DNA of 64,000 nt from an uncultured Bacilli bacterium (GTDB lineage: Bacteria > Bacillota_I > Bacilli_A > RF39 > UBA660). Location of the stretch: NCBI GenBank assembly GCA_934098395.1, contig CAKOOM010000004.1, positions 62,001 to 126,000 on the forward strand. The letters are read 5' to 3'. The translations under genes and the position numbers were made by a program. A model generated the notes under the pieces. That model was not told the DNA's origin. It saw only the letters and a list, made by a program, of their open reading frames with translations, and searched no databases. Below, one piece after another: positions 9,631 to 19,329 of the stretch. Each line of letters opens with the position of its first letter. Position 1 is the first letter of the stretch.

Positions 9631-10369
9631 GGAAATCAATCTCTTTCCATATCATATCATAATACTTTGAGAACTCTTTACAACTTCGATTATTAATTGG
9701 GTTACTTTTATTTTCCATGTAAATATCAAATACTTTTTTTACTCTAGCTGGTCTATTTGTTAAGACAATAACTCTATCAGCCATAGAAATGGATTCTGCA
9801 ATATCGTGCGATATCATGATGGCAGTTTTTCCGGTATCTTTAATTATTTTATATACATCATCAGATACAGCTAATCTAGTTTGATAATCAAGAGCTGAAA
9901 ACGGTTCATCTAGAAGTAAGATATCTGGTTTTAATGCCAATGTTCTAATTAGGGCTACTCTTTGTCGCATACCTCCAGATAAACTAGATGGATAACTATT
10001 AATAAACTCTGATAATCCATATGTATTTATTAACTCTTCTACATACTTAATATTTTCAGTTGTTAGTTGTCCTTTTATTTTTAGACCTAGCAGACAATTA
10101 TCTAAAATAGTTAGCCAATCAAATAGTGAATCTTCTTGAAGCATATATCCTATTTTAATTGATGGATCCATTATTATTTCACCAGAATTTTGTTTATTTA
10201 TACCTCCTATAATGTTAAGTAAGGTGCTTTTTCCACAGCCGGATGGACCAACTATTGCAACATATTCTCCTTCTTTTATATCAATAGATATATTATCAAT
10301 AGCTACCAATTCTCCTCTATCGCTATAATATTTCTTATTAATATTTTTTAAACTTATAATATTATTCAT
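9623..10369 (-). CDS. ABC importer ATPase (SsuB/ThiZ-like)
   Basis: The cytoplasmic ATPase of the importer. It has Walker A GPSGCGKST, the Q-loop MLQED, signature LSGGMRQR, Walker B ILLLDEPFSALD and the H-loop SHDIAES, all intact. The sequence is closest in pattern to the SsuB/TauB/ThiZ group. Start set at ATG 10369; the eight-base overlap with the binding protein gene has the form ATGAATAA, pointing to translational coupling rather than an independent ribosome binding site. Confidence 0.92.
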   Translation of the reverse strand: MNNIISLKNINKKYYSDRGELVAIDNISIDIKEGEYVAIVGPSGCGKSTLLNIIGGINKQNSGEIIMDPSIKIGYMLQEDSLFDWLTILDNCLLGLKIKGQLTTENIKYVEELINTYGLSEFINSYPSSLSGGMRQRVALIRTLALKPDILLLDEPFSALDYQTRLAVSDDVYKIIKDTGKTAIMISHDIAESISMADRVIVLTNRPARVKKVFDIYMENKSNPINNRSCKEFSKYYDMIWKEIDFHV

Positions 10370-11369
10370 AATTATCAAAATACTTATCGTATATTAACTT
10401 ATCGTATGAAACATGATTTTCTAGTTTTAATGAAGCATCAATGATTTCTTGAATATGCTCCCACTCTTCAGTATTTATTGTAATATTCTTCTTCCAAGCT
10501 TCGCCTTTTTTATATCTTTCTATAATAGTTTCCATATCAGTTAAACTGGTATCTGGAAAATACTCTACGACGATTTTAGCGATATCTTTTGAATTGTGAT
10601 CTGCTACATATTTAAGTCCTTTATTGACAGCACGACTGAATTTTTCTATTACATCTTGATTGTTTTCAATGTAGCTACGTCTTGCATTGTAGGCTGTATA
10701 TGGTACAACACCACCAAGATCACCGACGTATGCTACGACATATCCATAACCATTCTTTTCAACTGATGTGGCATTTGGTTCAAATAATGTTACGAAATCT
10801 CCATTACCAGAGATAAATGCTCCTTCCATTGCTGAGAATGCTATAGATGTATCTATTGTTAGATCTTTTTTAGGGTCTATATTACCATTACGTAATGCCC
10901 ATTCGAATGTCATTTCTGGCATGCCACCAGCTCTACCACCAATTACTGTTTTGCCTTTTAGGTCATCAAGAGTAAAGTTTTCGTATTTTTCTCTTGAAAC
11001 AAGAAATGATCCATCTTTTTGAGTAAGTCCAGCAAATGTCATAACATAATCTTTTTCTCCACCATTGTATACATATATTGTAGCTTCAGTTCCTGAAAAA
11101 CCAATGTCAGCATCCCCAGATAATACTGCTGACATTACATTATCGGCTCCACTGGCTAGAACTAAATCAATATTAAGACCTTCATCTTCAAAGTAACCTA
11201 GACCTAGAGCTACATATTGTGGAGCATAGAATATACTGTGAGCCACTTCGGCAACTACTACTTTCTTTAAGTCACTATCACTCTTCTTACTATTAATTTT
11301 AATTGCAGCAAAGCATGCTACACATACTAAAAAAATAACAGTAATAAAACTAATAATTTTCCTTCGCAT
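10362..11369 (-). CDS. NMT1/THI5-like substrate-binding protein of the ABC importer
   Basis: An extracytoplasmic binding protein. The N-terminus (MRRKIISFITVIFLVCVACFAAI) is a signal sequence; the cysteine at its end could be a lipobox, but the fit is imperfect. The mature part has the family hallmarks FYAPQYVALGLGYFEDEGL, SGDADIGFSGTEA and a periplasmic-binding fold. Start chosen at ATG 11369, six bases after GGAGGG; the longer form has no such site. Homologues bind thiamine precursors, sulphonates or similar. No riboswitch fits in the short space upstream, so thiamine control is not supported. Confidence 0.88.
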   Translation of the reverse strand: MRRKIISFITVIFLVCVACFAAIKINSKKSDSDLKKVVVAEVAHSIFYAPQYVALGLGYFEDEGLNIDLVLASGADNVMSAVLSGDADIGFSGTEATIYVYNGGEKDYVMTFAGLTQKDGSFLVSREKYENFTLDDLKGKTVIGGRAGGMPEMTFEWALRNGNIDPKKDLTIDTSIAFSAMEGAFISGNGDFVTLFEPNATSVEKNGYGYVVAYVGDLGGVVPYTAYNARRSYIENNQDVIEKFSRAVNKGLKYVADHNSKDIAKIVVEYFPDTSLTDMETIIERYKKGEAWKKNITINTEEWEHIQEIIDASLKLENHVSYDKLIYDKYFDNYE

Positions 11370-11432
11370 TATTTCCCTCCATTTTCTCTTTAGTATATTC
11401 AATAATTTGTAATATGCTCTTTATAAAGGCCT

Positions 11433-11463
11433 AAAAAAAGCAATTAATATAAATTAATTACTT
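11433..11463 (-). terminator. terminator after mscL
   Basis: A 10-bp stem AAGTAATTAA / TTAATTGCTT with a T run, overlapping the mscL stop codon. Confidence 0.8.
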
Positions 11464-11868
11464 TTCTTTTTTTAATAAATCTCTTATTTCTCTTAATAAT
11501 AAAGTGTTTTCATCAATGGTTGTTTCTGTTTTAACTTCTTCTTTTTTCTTGAATTTAGATAATACTTTTATCATAAAGAATATACATGCGGCAACGATTA
11601 GAAAATCAACAACATTTTGAATAAAACTGCCATACATTATGGCTGAATTGCCTACTTTGATACTTAAGTTAGAAAAATCTAATCCACCAATAATAACACC
11701 AATAATTGGCATAAATATATCATTAACTAGTGATGTAACTATTTTACCAAATGCACTACCGATAATAACACCAACGGCCATATCTACTATATTTCCTTTA
11801 GAAATAAATTCTTTAAATTCTTTTAAAGTGTTTTCTCCTTTTTTTAAAGCATCTTTTCCTTTATTCAT
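11458..11868 (-). CDS. mscL: large-conductance mechanosensitive channel MscL
   Basis: A pentameric membrane channel that opens under high membrane tension and releases solutes on osmotic downshock. The first helix contains KEFISKGNIVDMAVGVIIGSAFGKIVTSLVNDIFMP, the pore-lining family signature. A second helix follows (VVDFLIVAACIFFMIKVL) and then the charged C-terminal bundle ending LLREIRDLLKK. Start at ATG 11868 after GGAGGG. At 136 residues it has the usual length. Monocistronic between two terminators. Confidence 0.96.
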   Translation of the reverse strand: MNKGKDALKKGENTLKEFKEFISKGNIVDMAVGVIIGSAFGKIVTSLVNDIFMPIIGVIIGGLDFSNLSIKVGNSAIMYGSFIQNVVDFLIVAACIFFMIKVLSKFKKKEEVKTETTIDENTLLLREIRDLLKKEK

Positions 11869-11902
11869 TATATCCCTCCATAAGTATTCTATCATATATA
11901 AA

Positions 11903-11928
11903 GAAAAAAAGATATATTACTATATCTT
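11903..11928 (-). terminator. terminator of the DUF5305-like gene
   Basis: AAGATATA-GTAA-TATATCTT followed by a T run, overlapping the gene's 3' end. Confidence 0.85.
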
Positions 11929-12945
11929 ATCAGCTATGAGTCTATAGATCCAAGCATTATCATTATCGATAATAACAAATATTGACTCATAGTTTTTCTT
12001 TATTTCTCTAAAACTAATTGGATAGTTAGTTTTATTGTATACATCCATTAATTCATCAAAACTATCTACATATATTAAATTATATTTTTTCTTGTTATAG
12101 AATTTTTTAATATTAACAATATTACTGTTATATTGTTTAAGTATTTTTTTTAATTCTTTATTATATTTAGATTCTTTGTTTGAAATATCTATAAGTTCTT
12201 TAATAATAACTGATAATATAGCTAAAGATATAGATATACATAGGGCACCAAGTATTAAAAATAGATAATTAATTTTATTTCTCTTAGAGAAGTCATAATA
12301 GCTGTCTATTTTTTTCTTGGTGTTATTTATATTAATTTTAAATATATCACTTGTAAGTGGTATATTTGCGTTAATTATTGTATTATCTGTTATGACATTG
12401 CTAAATTTAGAAAAGCTAATATCAGTAATTAGTTTAAATTCTAAATCTAGATAACCTACGACTGAAGAGTTATATTGTGTTTTGAATTTATTTATCTCTG
12501 AAAGATATTTATTATAATCTAGTGTCACTGAATTATTAACTTTAATTTTTTTCATATCGTTTTGATCTATTACTGATACGACTTCAGGTAATAAGGTATA
12601 TTCTTTTGTTAATAATAAATCCATATTTTCTTTTTCATAGATATTTAATTTGGCTATAACTAAATATTTGTAGTATCCGGATAAATTATCACTGTATGTG
12701 TTATTAAATTTAAAGTTAAAATCAATATGATCGACGAGTTTTGTGATATAACTACCATTCATCGATAATTTATTATTGCTAAACATATCATTATCTTTTA
12801 AAAAGACATTATATGTTAAATCGTTATCGGTACTGTAATAGATAAATTCTTTGGTATGAGTATTTATTCCTCGATCAATGAATAGATATGATAATATAAA
12901 AAAGATGGCTGTTAATATGATATATATAATTGATCTTTTCAACAT
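11920..12945 (-). CDS. DUF5305-like membrane protein
   Basis: A 341-residue protein with an N-terminal transmembrane helix (residues 5-24), a long extracytoplasmic domain and a second helix near residues 227-250, followed by a basic cytoplasmic tail. The pattern of the external part (YNVFLKDND, YITKLVDHIDFNFKF, repeated beta-rich segments) resembles DUF5305, which in other Bacillota is often encoded next to SipW-type signal peptidases. Here it stands alone, 20 kb from the SipW locus. Own terminator; ribosome binding site AGGTGG. Function unknown and family call moderate. Confidence 0.6.
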   Translation of the reverse strand: MLKRSIIYIILTAIFFILSYLFIDRGINTHTKEFIYYSTDNDLTYNVFLKDNDMFSNNKLSMNGSYITKLVDHIDFNFKFNNTYSDNLSGYYKYLVIAKLNIYEKENMDLLLTKEYTLLPEVVSVIDQNDMKKIKVNNSVTLDYNKYLSEINKFKTQYNSSVVGYLDLEFKLITDISFSKFSNVITDNTIINANIPLTSDIFKININNTKKKIDSYYDFSKRNKINYLFLILGALCISISLAILSVIIKELIDISNKESKYNKELKKILKQYNSNIVNIKKFYNKKKYNLIYVDSFDELMDVYNKTNYPISFREIKKNYESIFVIIDNDNAWIYRLIADKI

Positions 12946-12996
12946 TTACCACCTCTATTCTAAGATTATTTTAGCATATTTTTTTATATTTGTAAA

Positions 12997-13027
12997 TAAA
13001 AAGAAGTATATCTAAATATACCTCTTT
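12997..13027 (-). terminator. terminator of the nucleotidyltransferase gene
   Basis: A 12-bp stem with one G-U pair and a CTAA-type loop, followed by TTATTT, overlapping the stop codon. Confidence 0.8.
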
Positions 13028-13931
13028 ATTGCCAGACTCCTTCTGGATATTCTCCAGCATCGACAAGTTTTTTTATTTCACTAACAACTTTTTCTTTGTC
13101 TTCTCTGTAAGTAATTCCTTGCCATACTGCTGATGTATTTAATACTTCAACGCGAGCTTTTTTGGCATTTATTTCTTCGAAGACTATTGTTGGAATTAAA
13201 TACTCACAACTATCTATTTGTTCAATATGTTCGTCTAAGAAACTTGGAAATCTTTCTTCTAAATAGTTAAATATTTGTGGTGTAAATCCAAACATATTCA
13301 TTGATACGGTATCGTTATCATCAACGATGAATTCTTCTCCACCTTCTAGAGGTGATGCTACAAGTCCCCTGTCAGTTCTTTCAATTTTACTTTCAATTAA
13401 TTTAGTTAAATAGCCATCTTTAACTTGACAGATACCTCTTTTTACAGAACCATTTTCAGTTAAAGTATTTTTAACTAAATAGCCAGCCATAGCATATTCA
13501 GCATACTCTGAATCTTTTTTATTTTCTTTTAAGAAGTTAGCAATTACTCTAAATGCATCTCTTCCATAGAAGTCATCAGAATTAATAATAGCAAAATTTT
13601 CATGTACCATATCTTTACAACATAATATTGCATGGCCTGTTCCCCAAGGTTTTACTCTACCTTCAGGTACTGAGTATCCATTAGGTAACTTATCTAACTC
13701 TTGAAATGCATACTCAACATCAATATATTTTTCTACTCTTGCTCCGACGGTATCTCTAAATATGTCATAGTTTTCTTTTTTGATAATAAAGACAACTTTT
13801 GTAAATCCTTCCTTTATTGCATCATATATTGAGTAATCAATTATAAAATTACCATACTCATCAATTGGTTCAATTTGTTTTAAACCACCAAATCTACTAC
13901 CCATACCGGCAGCCATTATAACTAGTGTCAT
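13026..13931 (-). CDS. nucleoside-diphosphate-sugar pyrophosphorylase-like nucleotidyltransferase
   Basis: A 301-residue protein of the NTP_transferase fold. The N-terminal VIMAAGMGSRFGGLKQ is the nucleotide-binding signature; INSDDFYGRDAF is the metal-binding Asp region, and PWGTGHAI fits the substrate loop. Family members transfer a nucleotidyl group to a sugar phosphate or choline phosphate; the specific substrate cannot be read here. Start supported by an AAGGAGG site. Promoter overlaps the divergent ddl leader. Confidence 0.82.
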   Translation of the reverse strand: MTLVIMAAGMGSRFGGLKQIEPIDEYGNFIIDYSIYDAIKEGFTKVVFIIKKENYDIFRDTVGARVEKYIDVEYAFQELDKLPNGYSVPEGRVKPWGTGHAILCCKDMVHENFAIINSDDFYGRDAFRVIANFLKENKKDSEYAEYAMAGYLVKNTLTENGSVKRGICQVKDGYLTKLIESKIERTDRGLVASPLEGGEEFIVDDNDTVSMNMFGFTPQIFNYLEERFPSFLDEHIEQIDSCEYLIPTIVFEEINAKKARVEVLNTSAVWQGITYREDKEKVVSEIKKLVDAGEYPEGVWQ

Positions 13932-13952
13932 ATATCCTCCTTTATTACTTAT

Positions 13953-13981
13953 AATATATCATATTTTGTATATTTTATCAA
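13953..13981 (-). promoter_or_regulatory. promoter of the nucleotidyltransferase gene
   Basis: TTGATA, 17-base spacer, TATATT in the divergent space with ddl. Confidence 0.6.
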
Positions 13982-14004
13982 TACACTTAAACAAAGGGAG
14001 GAAA

Positions 14005-14982
14005 ATGAAAAAAATATTAATTCTCTTTGGAGGTAATAGTTATGAACACAAGGTATCTTGTGAATCAGTTAAAACTATTGTTAGTAATATAGATACTTCT
14101 ATTTATGATGTGACACTTACAGCGATAGATTTAGATAATAGTTGGTATTTAATTAATAAGTATAGTGATATATTAAGTGAGGATGATTGGCGTAATTGTA
14201 AGAAGGAACTGATAGTAAATATAACTAAATTTGTTAGCTCATTTGATAAAGTGTTTCCAGTAATGCATGGAAGTCCTGTTGAAGATGGTACTATTCAGGG
14301 GTTATTAAATTTAACTAATACAAAGTTAGTAGGGGTTAATCTTGAATCATCAGTTATTTGTTATAATAAAAGAATAACTAAAATATTATGTGATCATTAT
14401 CAAATACCAATAATTCCGTATATAGAAATAAGTAATTTAAAGAATGTAAAGCAAATAGATATTGATTATCCAGTGATAGTTAAGCCTGCTAGATGTGGTT
14501 CATCAATTGGTATTAATTTAGCAAATAATATAATAGAATTAAATAAGGCAATAAAGGATGTATTTTCTTATGACTCACAGGTAATTGTAGAAAAATTTAT
14601 TAAAGCTCGAGAATTTGAATGTGCTATTTTTAAGAATAAAAAGGTACATATATCTACGGTTGGTGAGATAAAGGCAAATAATAGTTTTTATGATTATGAT
14701 TCAAAATATCAATCTATGAGTAAAATAACTTATCCGGCAAATATAGATAAAATTCTTCTGAAGGAAATACAAAAAATATCGATGAAACTATTTAATATTT
14801 TAAATATTCAGACGTTTGCTAGATTTGATTTTCTATATGATTATCATAATCATACTTTATATTTTAATGAGGTAAATACAATGCCTGGATTTACTTCCAA
14901 AAGTATGTTTCCAATGCTGTTTAATTATGATAAGATAAGTACTAAAAAATTAATAACGCATTTAATAGAGGGTAGTAATTAA
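14005..14982 (+). CDS. ddl: D-alanine--D-alanine ligase
   Basis: Joins two D-alanines with ATP for the peptidoglycan precursor. It has the ATP-grasp organisation: N-terminal LFGGNSYEHKVSCESV, VFPVMHGSPVEDGTIQG, central PVIVKPARCGSSIGI, catalytic EKFIKAREFECAIF, and the metal-binding FNEVNTMPGFTSKSMFP. Start moved to ATG 14005 directly after GGGAGG. The length of 325 residues is slightly short of the usual 340-360. Together with murA in the same window it shows a peptidoglycan-making cell, unlike wall-less Mollicutes. Confidence 0.94.
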   Translation: MKKILILFGGNSYEHKVSCESVKTIVSNIDTSIYDVTLTAIDLDNSWYLINKYSDILSEDDWRNCKKELIVNITKFVSSFDKVFPVMHGSPVEDGTIQGLLNLTNTKLVGVNLESSVICYNKRITKILCDHYQIPIIPYIEISNLKNVKQIDIDYPVIVKPARCGSSIGINLANNIIELNKAIKDVFSYDSQVIVEKFIKAREFECAIFKNKKVHISTVGEIKANNSFYDYDSKYQSMSKITYPANIDKILLKEIQKISMKLFNILNIQTFARFDFLYDYHNHTLYFNEVNTMPGFTSKSMFPMLFNYDKISTKKLITHLIEGSN

Positions 14983-15012
14983 AGAAGATAATTAAATTAT
15001 CTTCTTTAATTA
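14976..15012. terminator. bidirectional terminator between ddl and the calcium ATPase
   Basis: A near-perfect palindrome with a 17-bp stem and a 3-base loop spans the two convergent stop codons. Confidence 0.85.
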
Positions 15013-17589
15013 TACACCTATATTTTTACCAGTTTTCTTTAAATATAATTTTCTAATAAAGTCTATTGGTACTACTAACATAGAGATACTTAACATAATG
15101 AGGAACTGTTTTAGGGTTAGACCACTGGTTCTAAATAATTCTCCACCATAGTATAGTAAGTATAATTGCATACATATTACAAAACTAATTACTATTATAA
15201 AGACTTTGTTCTTGGTAATATTTGCTAAGATATTTAATCGATGAGTTCTTGCAGAGAAGCTATTTAGAATACTGATAAATATTATTAATCCGAAAAAGGC
15301 GGTCATAATATTATCAGAAAATATTTGTTTGATTAAATTACTTTTTAAAAATATAATGCAGATTATTGCAGAAAATAAACCTGTAACTAGTATTTGATTT
15401 AACATGTATTTATTAATGATATGTTCATTCTTTTTCTTAGGTAATTCATGCATATATTCTGGAAGAGCTGGTTCATAAGAAAAAGCAAATCCTGATAGAG
15501 TATCCATAATCATATTAATCCATAACATTTGAATTACTGTTATAGGTACCGGAATACCAATGAATGGTCCTATAATAGATACGAGTAAACTACATAAATT
15601 AATTGTTAATTGACAGATTATAAACTTTCTAATACTTTTAAAGATAGTTCTTCCATATAGTATGGCATTAACTATTGAATAAAAGTTATCATCTAATATT
15701 ACAATATCACTGGCTTCTTTAGCTACTTCTTGTCCGCTACCCATAGAAAATCCGACATCAGCTTTTTTTAGAGCAAGAGCATCATTTACTCCATCACCAG
15801 TCATTCCGACTACTAAATCCATACTTTTGGCAATAGTAACTAGTCGGCTTTTATCTTGGGGCATGGCTCTAGCAATGACTTTTATTCTTGGAAAGATATC
15901 TTTTATTTCAGTATCACTCATTTGATTTAATTTATCACTTGTGACTACTAGGTCATTATCGTTTGTAATAAGTCCAATATCTTTAGCGATTCCAACGGCG
16001 GTATCTTTGTTATCACCAGTAATCATTATTGTTTGAATTGAAGCATTACGTACTAATTCTATTCCATCAATTACGTGTTCTCTTATTTCATCACTTAGCA
16101 TTACAAAACCAAGAAGAGTCATATTATTGGTAGTTTCTCTATCGATGTTTATAGCAAGAGCTATTATTCTTATTTTACTACGAGAGATATTTCTGATTTT
16201 ATCACTTAATTTATTGTAATCTATTCCTTGATGAATTATACCATTAGAATCATAATAACTATTACACATCTTAACTACTTTTTCATAAGCACCTTTTACT
16301 AAGTTATAGGTATGATTATTTATTTTTATCTTTGTATACATATATTTTTTATTTGAATCAAATTCATCTTGTTTTAATAATTGATATTTTATATTACTAG
16401 TATTTGCATATTTAAATAAAGCAGCATCGGTAATATTACCTCCGACGATTGATTTACTTGTATTGTCATAATAACATCCATTATTAATACCCATACTTAT
16501 ATCAAAATAATTATTAAGTTTATCTGGGGCAATTCTTTTATCGATATCTAACATATCACCTGACAATAGTCCTATAACAGAGAGTTTACCTTTGGTTAGG
16601 GTACCAGTTTTATCTGTAAATAAAACGTTTATATTACCGGCTGTTTCAATACCTACTAATTTTCTAACAAGGACATTATCTTTAAGCATTCGTTTCATGT
16701 TAGAGCTAAGTACTAAGGTTATCATCATAGGAAGTCCTTCTGGAACAGATACAACAATTATTGTTACACATAGAGTTAGGGCATCTAATATATATCCGAA
16801 CATTAGTCTACCATTACTTAGAGTAGCTATTATTTGACTACTATTAAAATTATTACTAATAAATATCATGTATATTAGGTAAGATATAGCTCCCAAGGCA
16901 GAACATACATATCCTATTCTACTAATACCACGAGCTAATTGTTGAAGTCTTTCTCTTAGTGGTGAATCTTCATCTTTATCTTGAAGTTCTTGGGCCATTT
17001 TACCATAAAAAGTATTATCGCCAACACATCTAACTAACATTTTAGCATTACCGGAGTATACTACTGTAGACATATATACATAAGCTTGTTTACTACCAGT
17101 TTCTTTATATACTTCAGCAGACTCGCCATTTAACATGGATTCATCCATTGATAATTTACCTTCTATGAGGATACCATCGGCAGGTACTCTATCTCCAGCA
17201 GATAAAATTACTGTGTCACCAACAACGACGTCACTTATTAAAACTGAAGTAACGCAATTATTTCTAATAACTTTAACTTTAATTTTTGACGATTCTTCAG
17301 TCAATTTATTAAAAGCTCGCATTGAGCCATATTCACTTATTGAAGATATTAAAGAAGCAACCATAATAGCAATAACTATTCCAACTGTTTCATACCAATC
17401 AAAATCTCTAATTAGAAATATGGTTTTTATGCCTAGAGCTATCAATAGTATTTTAATAATCGGATCTGAAAAAGTTTCTAATAATAACTTGAAAAAGGTT
17501 TCTTGTTTCTTTTTAGTAAAAGTATTACTACCATATTTTTTTCTTGATTCTATAACTTCTTTATCAGTAAGACCTCTATTATTTATCAT
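15010..17589 (-). CDS. cation-transporting P-type ATPase, Ca2+ (P2) type
   Basis: An ATP-driven cation pump of SERCA/PMCA type. In order: N-terminal cation ATPase domain (GLTDKEVIESRKKYG), actuator loop GESAEV (TGE-like), membrane helix 4 SVPEGLP with the Ca2+-binding Glu, phosphorylation site FTDKTGTLTKG, hinge MTGDGVNDALALKKADVGFSMG, and C-terminal helices with NMIMDTLSGFAFS. About 860 residues, a normal length. Start at ATG 17589 after AGGAGG. With the CaCA exchanger it gives two Ca2+ efflux routes. Ion specificity is inferred from PEGLP and the M6 acidic residues. Confidence 0.93.
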   Translation of the reverse strand: MINNRGLTDKEVIESRKKYGSNTFTKKKQETFFKLLLETFSDPIIKILLIALGIKTIFLIRDFDWYETVGIVIAIMVASLISSISEYGSMRAFNKLTEESSKIKVKVIRNNCVTSVLISDVVVGDTVILSAGDRVPADGILIEGKLSMDESMLNGESAEVYKETGSKQAYVYMSTVVYSGNAKMLVRCVGDNTFYGKMAQELQDKDEDSPLRERLQQLARGISRIGYVCSALGAISYLIYMIFISNNFNSSQIIATLSNGRLMFGYILDALTLCVTIIVVSVPEGLPMMITLVLSSNMKRMLKDNVLVRKLVGIETAGNINVLFTDKTGTLTKGKLSVIGLLSGDMLDIDKRIAPDKLNNYFDISMGINNGCYYDNTSKSIVGGNITDAALFKYANTSNIKYQLLKQDEFDSNKKYMYTKIKINNHTYNLVKGAYEKVVKMCNSYYDSNGIIHQGIDYNKLSDKIRNISRSKIRIIALAINIDRETTNNMTLLGFVMLSDEIREHVIDGIELVRNASIQTIMITGDNKDTAVGIAKDIGLITNDNDLVVTSDKLNQMSDTEIKDIFPRIKVIARAMPQDKSRLVTIAKSMDLVVGMTGDGVNDALALKKADVGFSMGSGQEVAKEASDIVILDDNFYSIVNAILYGRTIFKSIRKFIICQLTINLCSLLVSIIGPFIGIPVPITVIQMLWINMIMDTLSGFAFSYEPALPEYMHELPKKKNEHIINKYMLNQILVTGLFSAIICIIFLKSNLIKQIFSDNIMTAFFGLIIFISILNSFSARTHRLNILANITKNKVFIIVISFVICMQLYLLYYGGELFRTSGLTLKQFLIMLSISMLVVPIDFIRKLYLKKTGKNIGV

Positions 17590-17622
17590 ATTGCCTCCTA
17601 ATAAAAAGTATTTGAAATCAAT

Positions 17623-17656
17623 AAAAAAAGAACTATATCTAATAGACATAATTCTT
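17623..17656 (-). terminator. terminator of the 522-residue helical protein gene
   Basis: A 12-bp stem (two G-U pairs) around AAGAATTATGTC / GATATAGTTCTT followed by seven T. Confidence 0.7.
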
Positions 17657-17685
17657 GCTTATTGGGCATTTTTATAAATTCAGTA

Positions 17686-19251
17686 TTATTTCTTTTTAGT
17701 ATATTGATTAATTAAATAATCATATTCTCCTGAAGCAATTGTAAATAGTTCTTTGTCATCAATAGCGGTATATAATCTTTGATTTGTTAAACTTTTGTCT
17801 GTAATATGATTAATACACATATTAACTAGGTCGCCAAATTCAGGACTAGTATTATCTAAAACTATTCCATATTTTAAAAGCAAGGAATTTTTATTAATTA
17901 AATCGTTATCAATATTTCTAAGGTTTTCAAAGTCAAATAATCCGAATAATTTATCTTTATCTAAGATGTCTTTTAAACCAAGATTATTGATAAATAGAGA
18001 GAGGTCTAGTTTACTATATAAATCATTCATAAATTTTTCTTTTTCTTGATTAATCTCGTTTCGTTTTGCAATTATGTCTTGAAGTTCTTTTTTTAGTTCT
18101 TCTTGTTTTCTACTGATAACATCTATTTCGCTTAATTTCTTTTTATTAGTGTATCTAAGACCTGTTTTTCTTTGAAGTGTTGAATCATATAGTCTTTGAT
18201 AATCATCTATTTCACTGTTAATTTTAGCTTGTTTATTAGATAAATCTATTATTACGTTAATAATATTATCATAATCGCTGTCATCTATATATTTAGAAAG
18301 GCCCTGCATAGAAACAAGTGCTAACTTATATTTAATAATTATACTGATTATTTGATTTAAATCATTATATAGTTCTCGTTTGTTTTCATTACCCATAGCA
18401 CTATATTTAAAGTTAGTTATTTTATTACATAGATTAACCAAAGCAATATCATTATTAAGTTTAGCTATTTTATCTTTGTTAAGTTCATACTCTTTTTTTA
18501 CTTTTAAATCTTTTCCTTCGATAAAATCAACTCTATTATTTAGATATTTACTTATTGTAGTATCTACATATTCCTTTAATTCATGAATATTTTTGCTATC
18601 TATATTATTATATTCGAATAGAGTGCTTGCCATGTTTTTTACTTGATGATACTCTTCTTCTAAATAACTATTATTTTTTTGATTTAAAATATTTATTGCT
18701 TTACTCATGATATTTAATACGGGATTATTCATATCATCCGATAAGGTACAATATTTAAATATTACATCATTATATATACTTTCATCTTTATTATTGATAT
18801 TTTTAAAATATATACTCATGTACTCGAATATTAATTTATTGTCGTCTTCCATACTTTTAGGAAATATTTCTTTAAAATCATTAATGGTTATTTCTTTACC
18901 ATGTTTTTTATATGTTAAAAATAGATTGTTTAACCAAGTGTTCATATCATTAATAGAAATATTTTTATTTGTATCTAATACTAGTTTGTCTATTTGTTCT
19001 TTAAGGGGAACATATAATTCAAGGATATCATTAATAATATCATCGGCATATTCAAGTAATAACGGAACTTCATTTTTGTACCTTTTATCAAGAATATATA
19101 GATATAATGCTTCTAGGAAGTTTTTATTTTTTAATAAATCTTTGGCTTCACTTAGATTATTATTATCTTCAGCTATTTTTATTTTTTGTTCGATATATTT
19201 AATATATCTATTTATATCTTCGCTTTTCTTAATATTATTTAGTAAATCCAT
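17686..19251 (-). CDS. unknown helical, partly coiled-coil cytoplasmic protein
   Basis: Not recognised. About 521 residues, strongly charged, rich in Lys, Glu, Asp and Asn, with no signal peptide or membrane segment. Residues 330-420 have a heptad-like coiled-coil character (NKQAKINSEIDDYQRLY, EELKKELQDIIAKRNEINQEKE). Start placed at ATG 19251 because the GTG nine bases earlier is part of the AGGTGAT ribosome binding site. It follows the suf terminator and probably has its own promoter (TATAAT near 19275). A structural or scaffolding role is possible but not supported further. Confidence 0.7.
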   Translation of the reverse strand: MDLLNNIKKSEDINRYIKYIEQKIKIAEDNNNLSEAKDLLKNKNFLEALYLYILDKRYKNEVPLLLEYADDIINDILELYVPLKEQIDKLVLDTNKNISINDMNTWLNNLFLTYKKHGKEITINDFKEIFPKSMEDDNKLIFEYMSIYFKNINNKDESIYNDVIFKYCTLSDDMNNPVLNIMSKAINILNQKNNSYLEEEYHQVKNMASTLFEYNNIDSKNIHELKEYVDTTISKYLNNRVDFIEGKDLKVKKEYELNKDKIAKLNNDIALVNLCNKITNFKYSAMGNENKRELYNDLNQIISIIIKYKLALVSMQGLSKYIDDSDYDNIINVIIDLSNKQAKINSEIDDYQRLYDSTLQRKTGLRYTNKKKLSEIDVISRKQEELKKELQDIIAKRNEINQEKEKFMNDLYSKLDLSLFINNLGLKDILDKDKLFGLFDFENLRNIDNDLINKNSLLLKYGIVLDNTSPEFGDLVNMCINHITDKSLTNQRLYTAIDDKELFTIASGEYDYLINQYTKKK

Positions 19252-19280
19252 AAGTATCACCTACCACAGAATTATTATAT

Positions 19281-19319
19281 CATAAAACCTCAATTGAGTA
19301 TATAACTCTATTGAGGTTT
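19281..19319 (-). terminator. terminator of the suf operon
   Basis: A 14-bp stem (AAACCTCAATAGAG / CTCAATTGAGGTTT, one G-U or mismatch) and a TTTTAT tail just after sufU. Confidence 0.85.
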
Positions 19320-19329
19320 ACTTAAAAGA

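Noticed and set aside
10362..11457. TPP riboswitch in front of the thiamine-precursor-like importer
   Set aside because: Only about 60 bases lie between the mscL terminator and the start, with no TPP motif. Substrate left open.
17135..17677. 180-codon plus-strand frame opposite the calcium ATPase gene
   Set aside because: It is antisense to conserved ATPase codons and has no ribosome binding site or recognisable domain.
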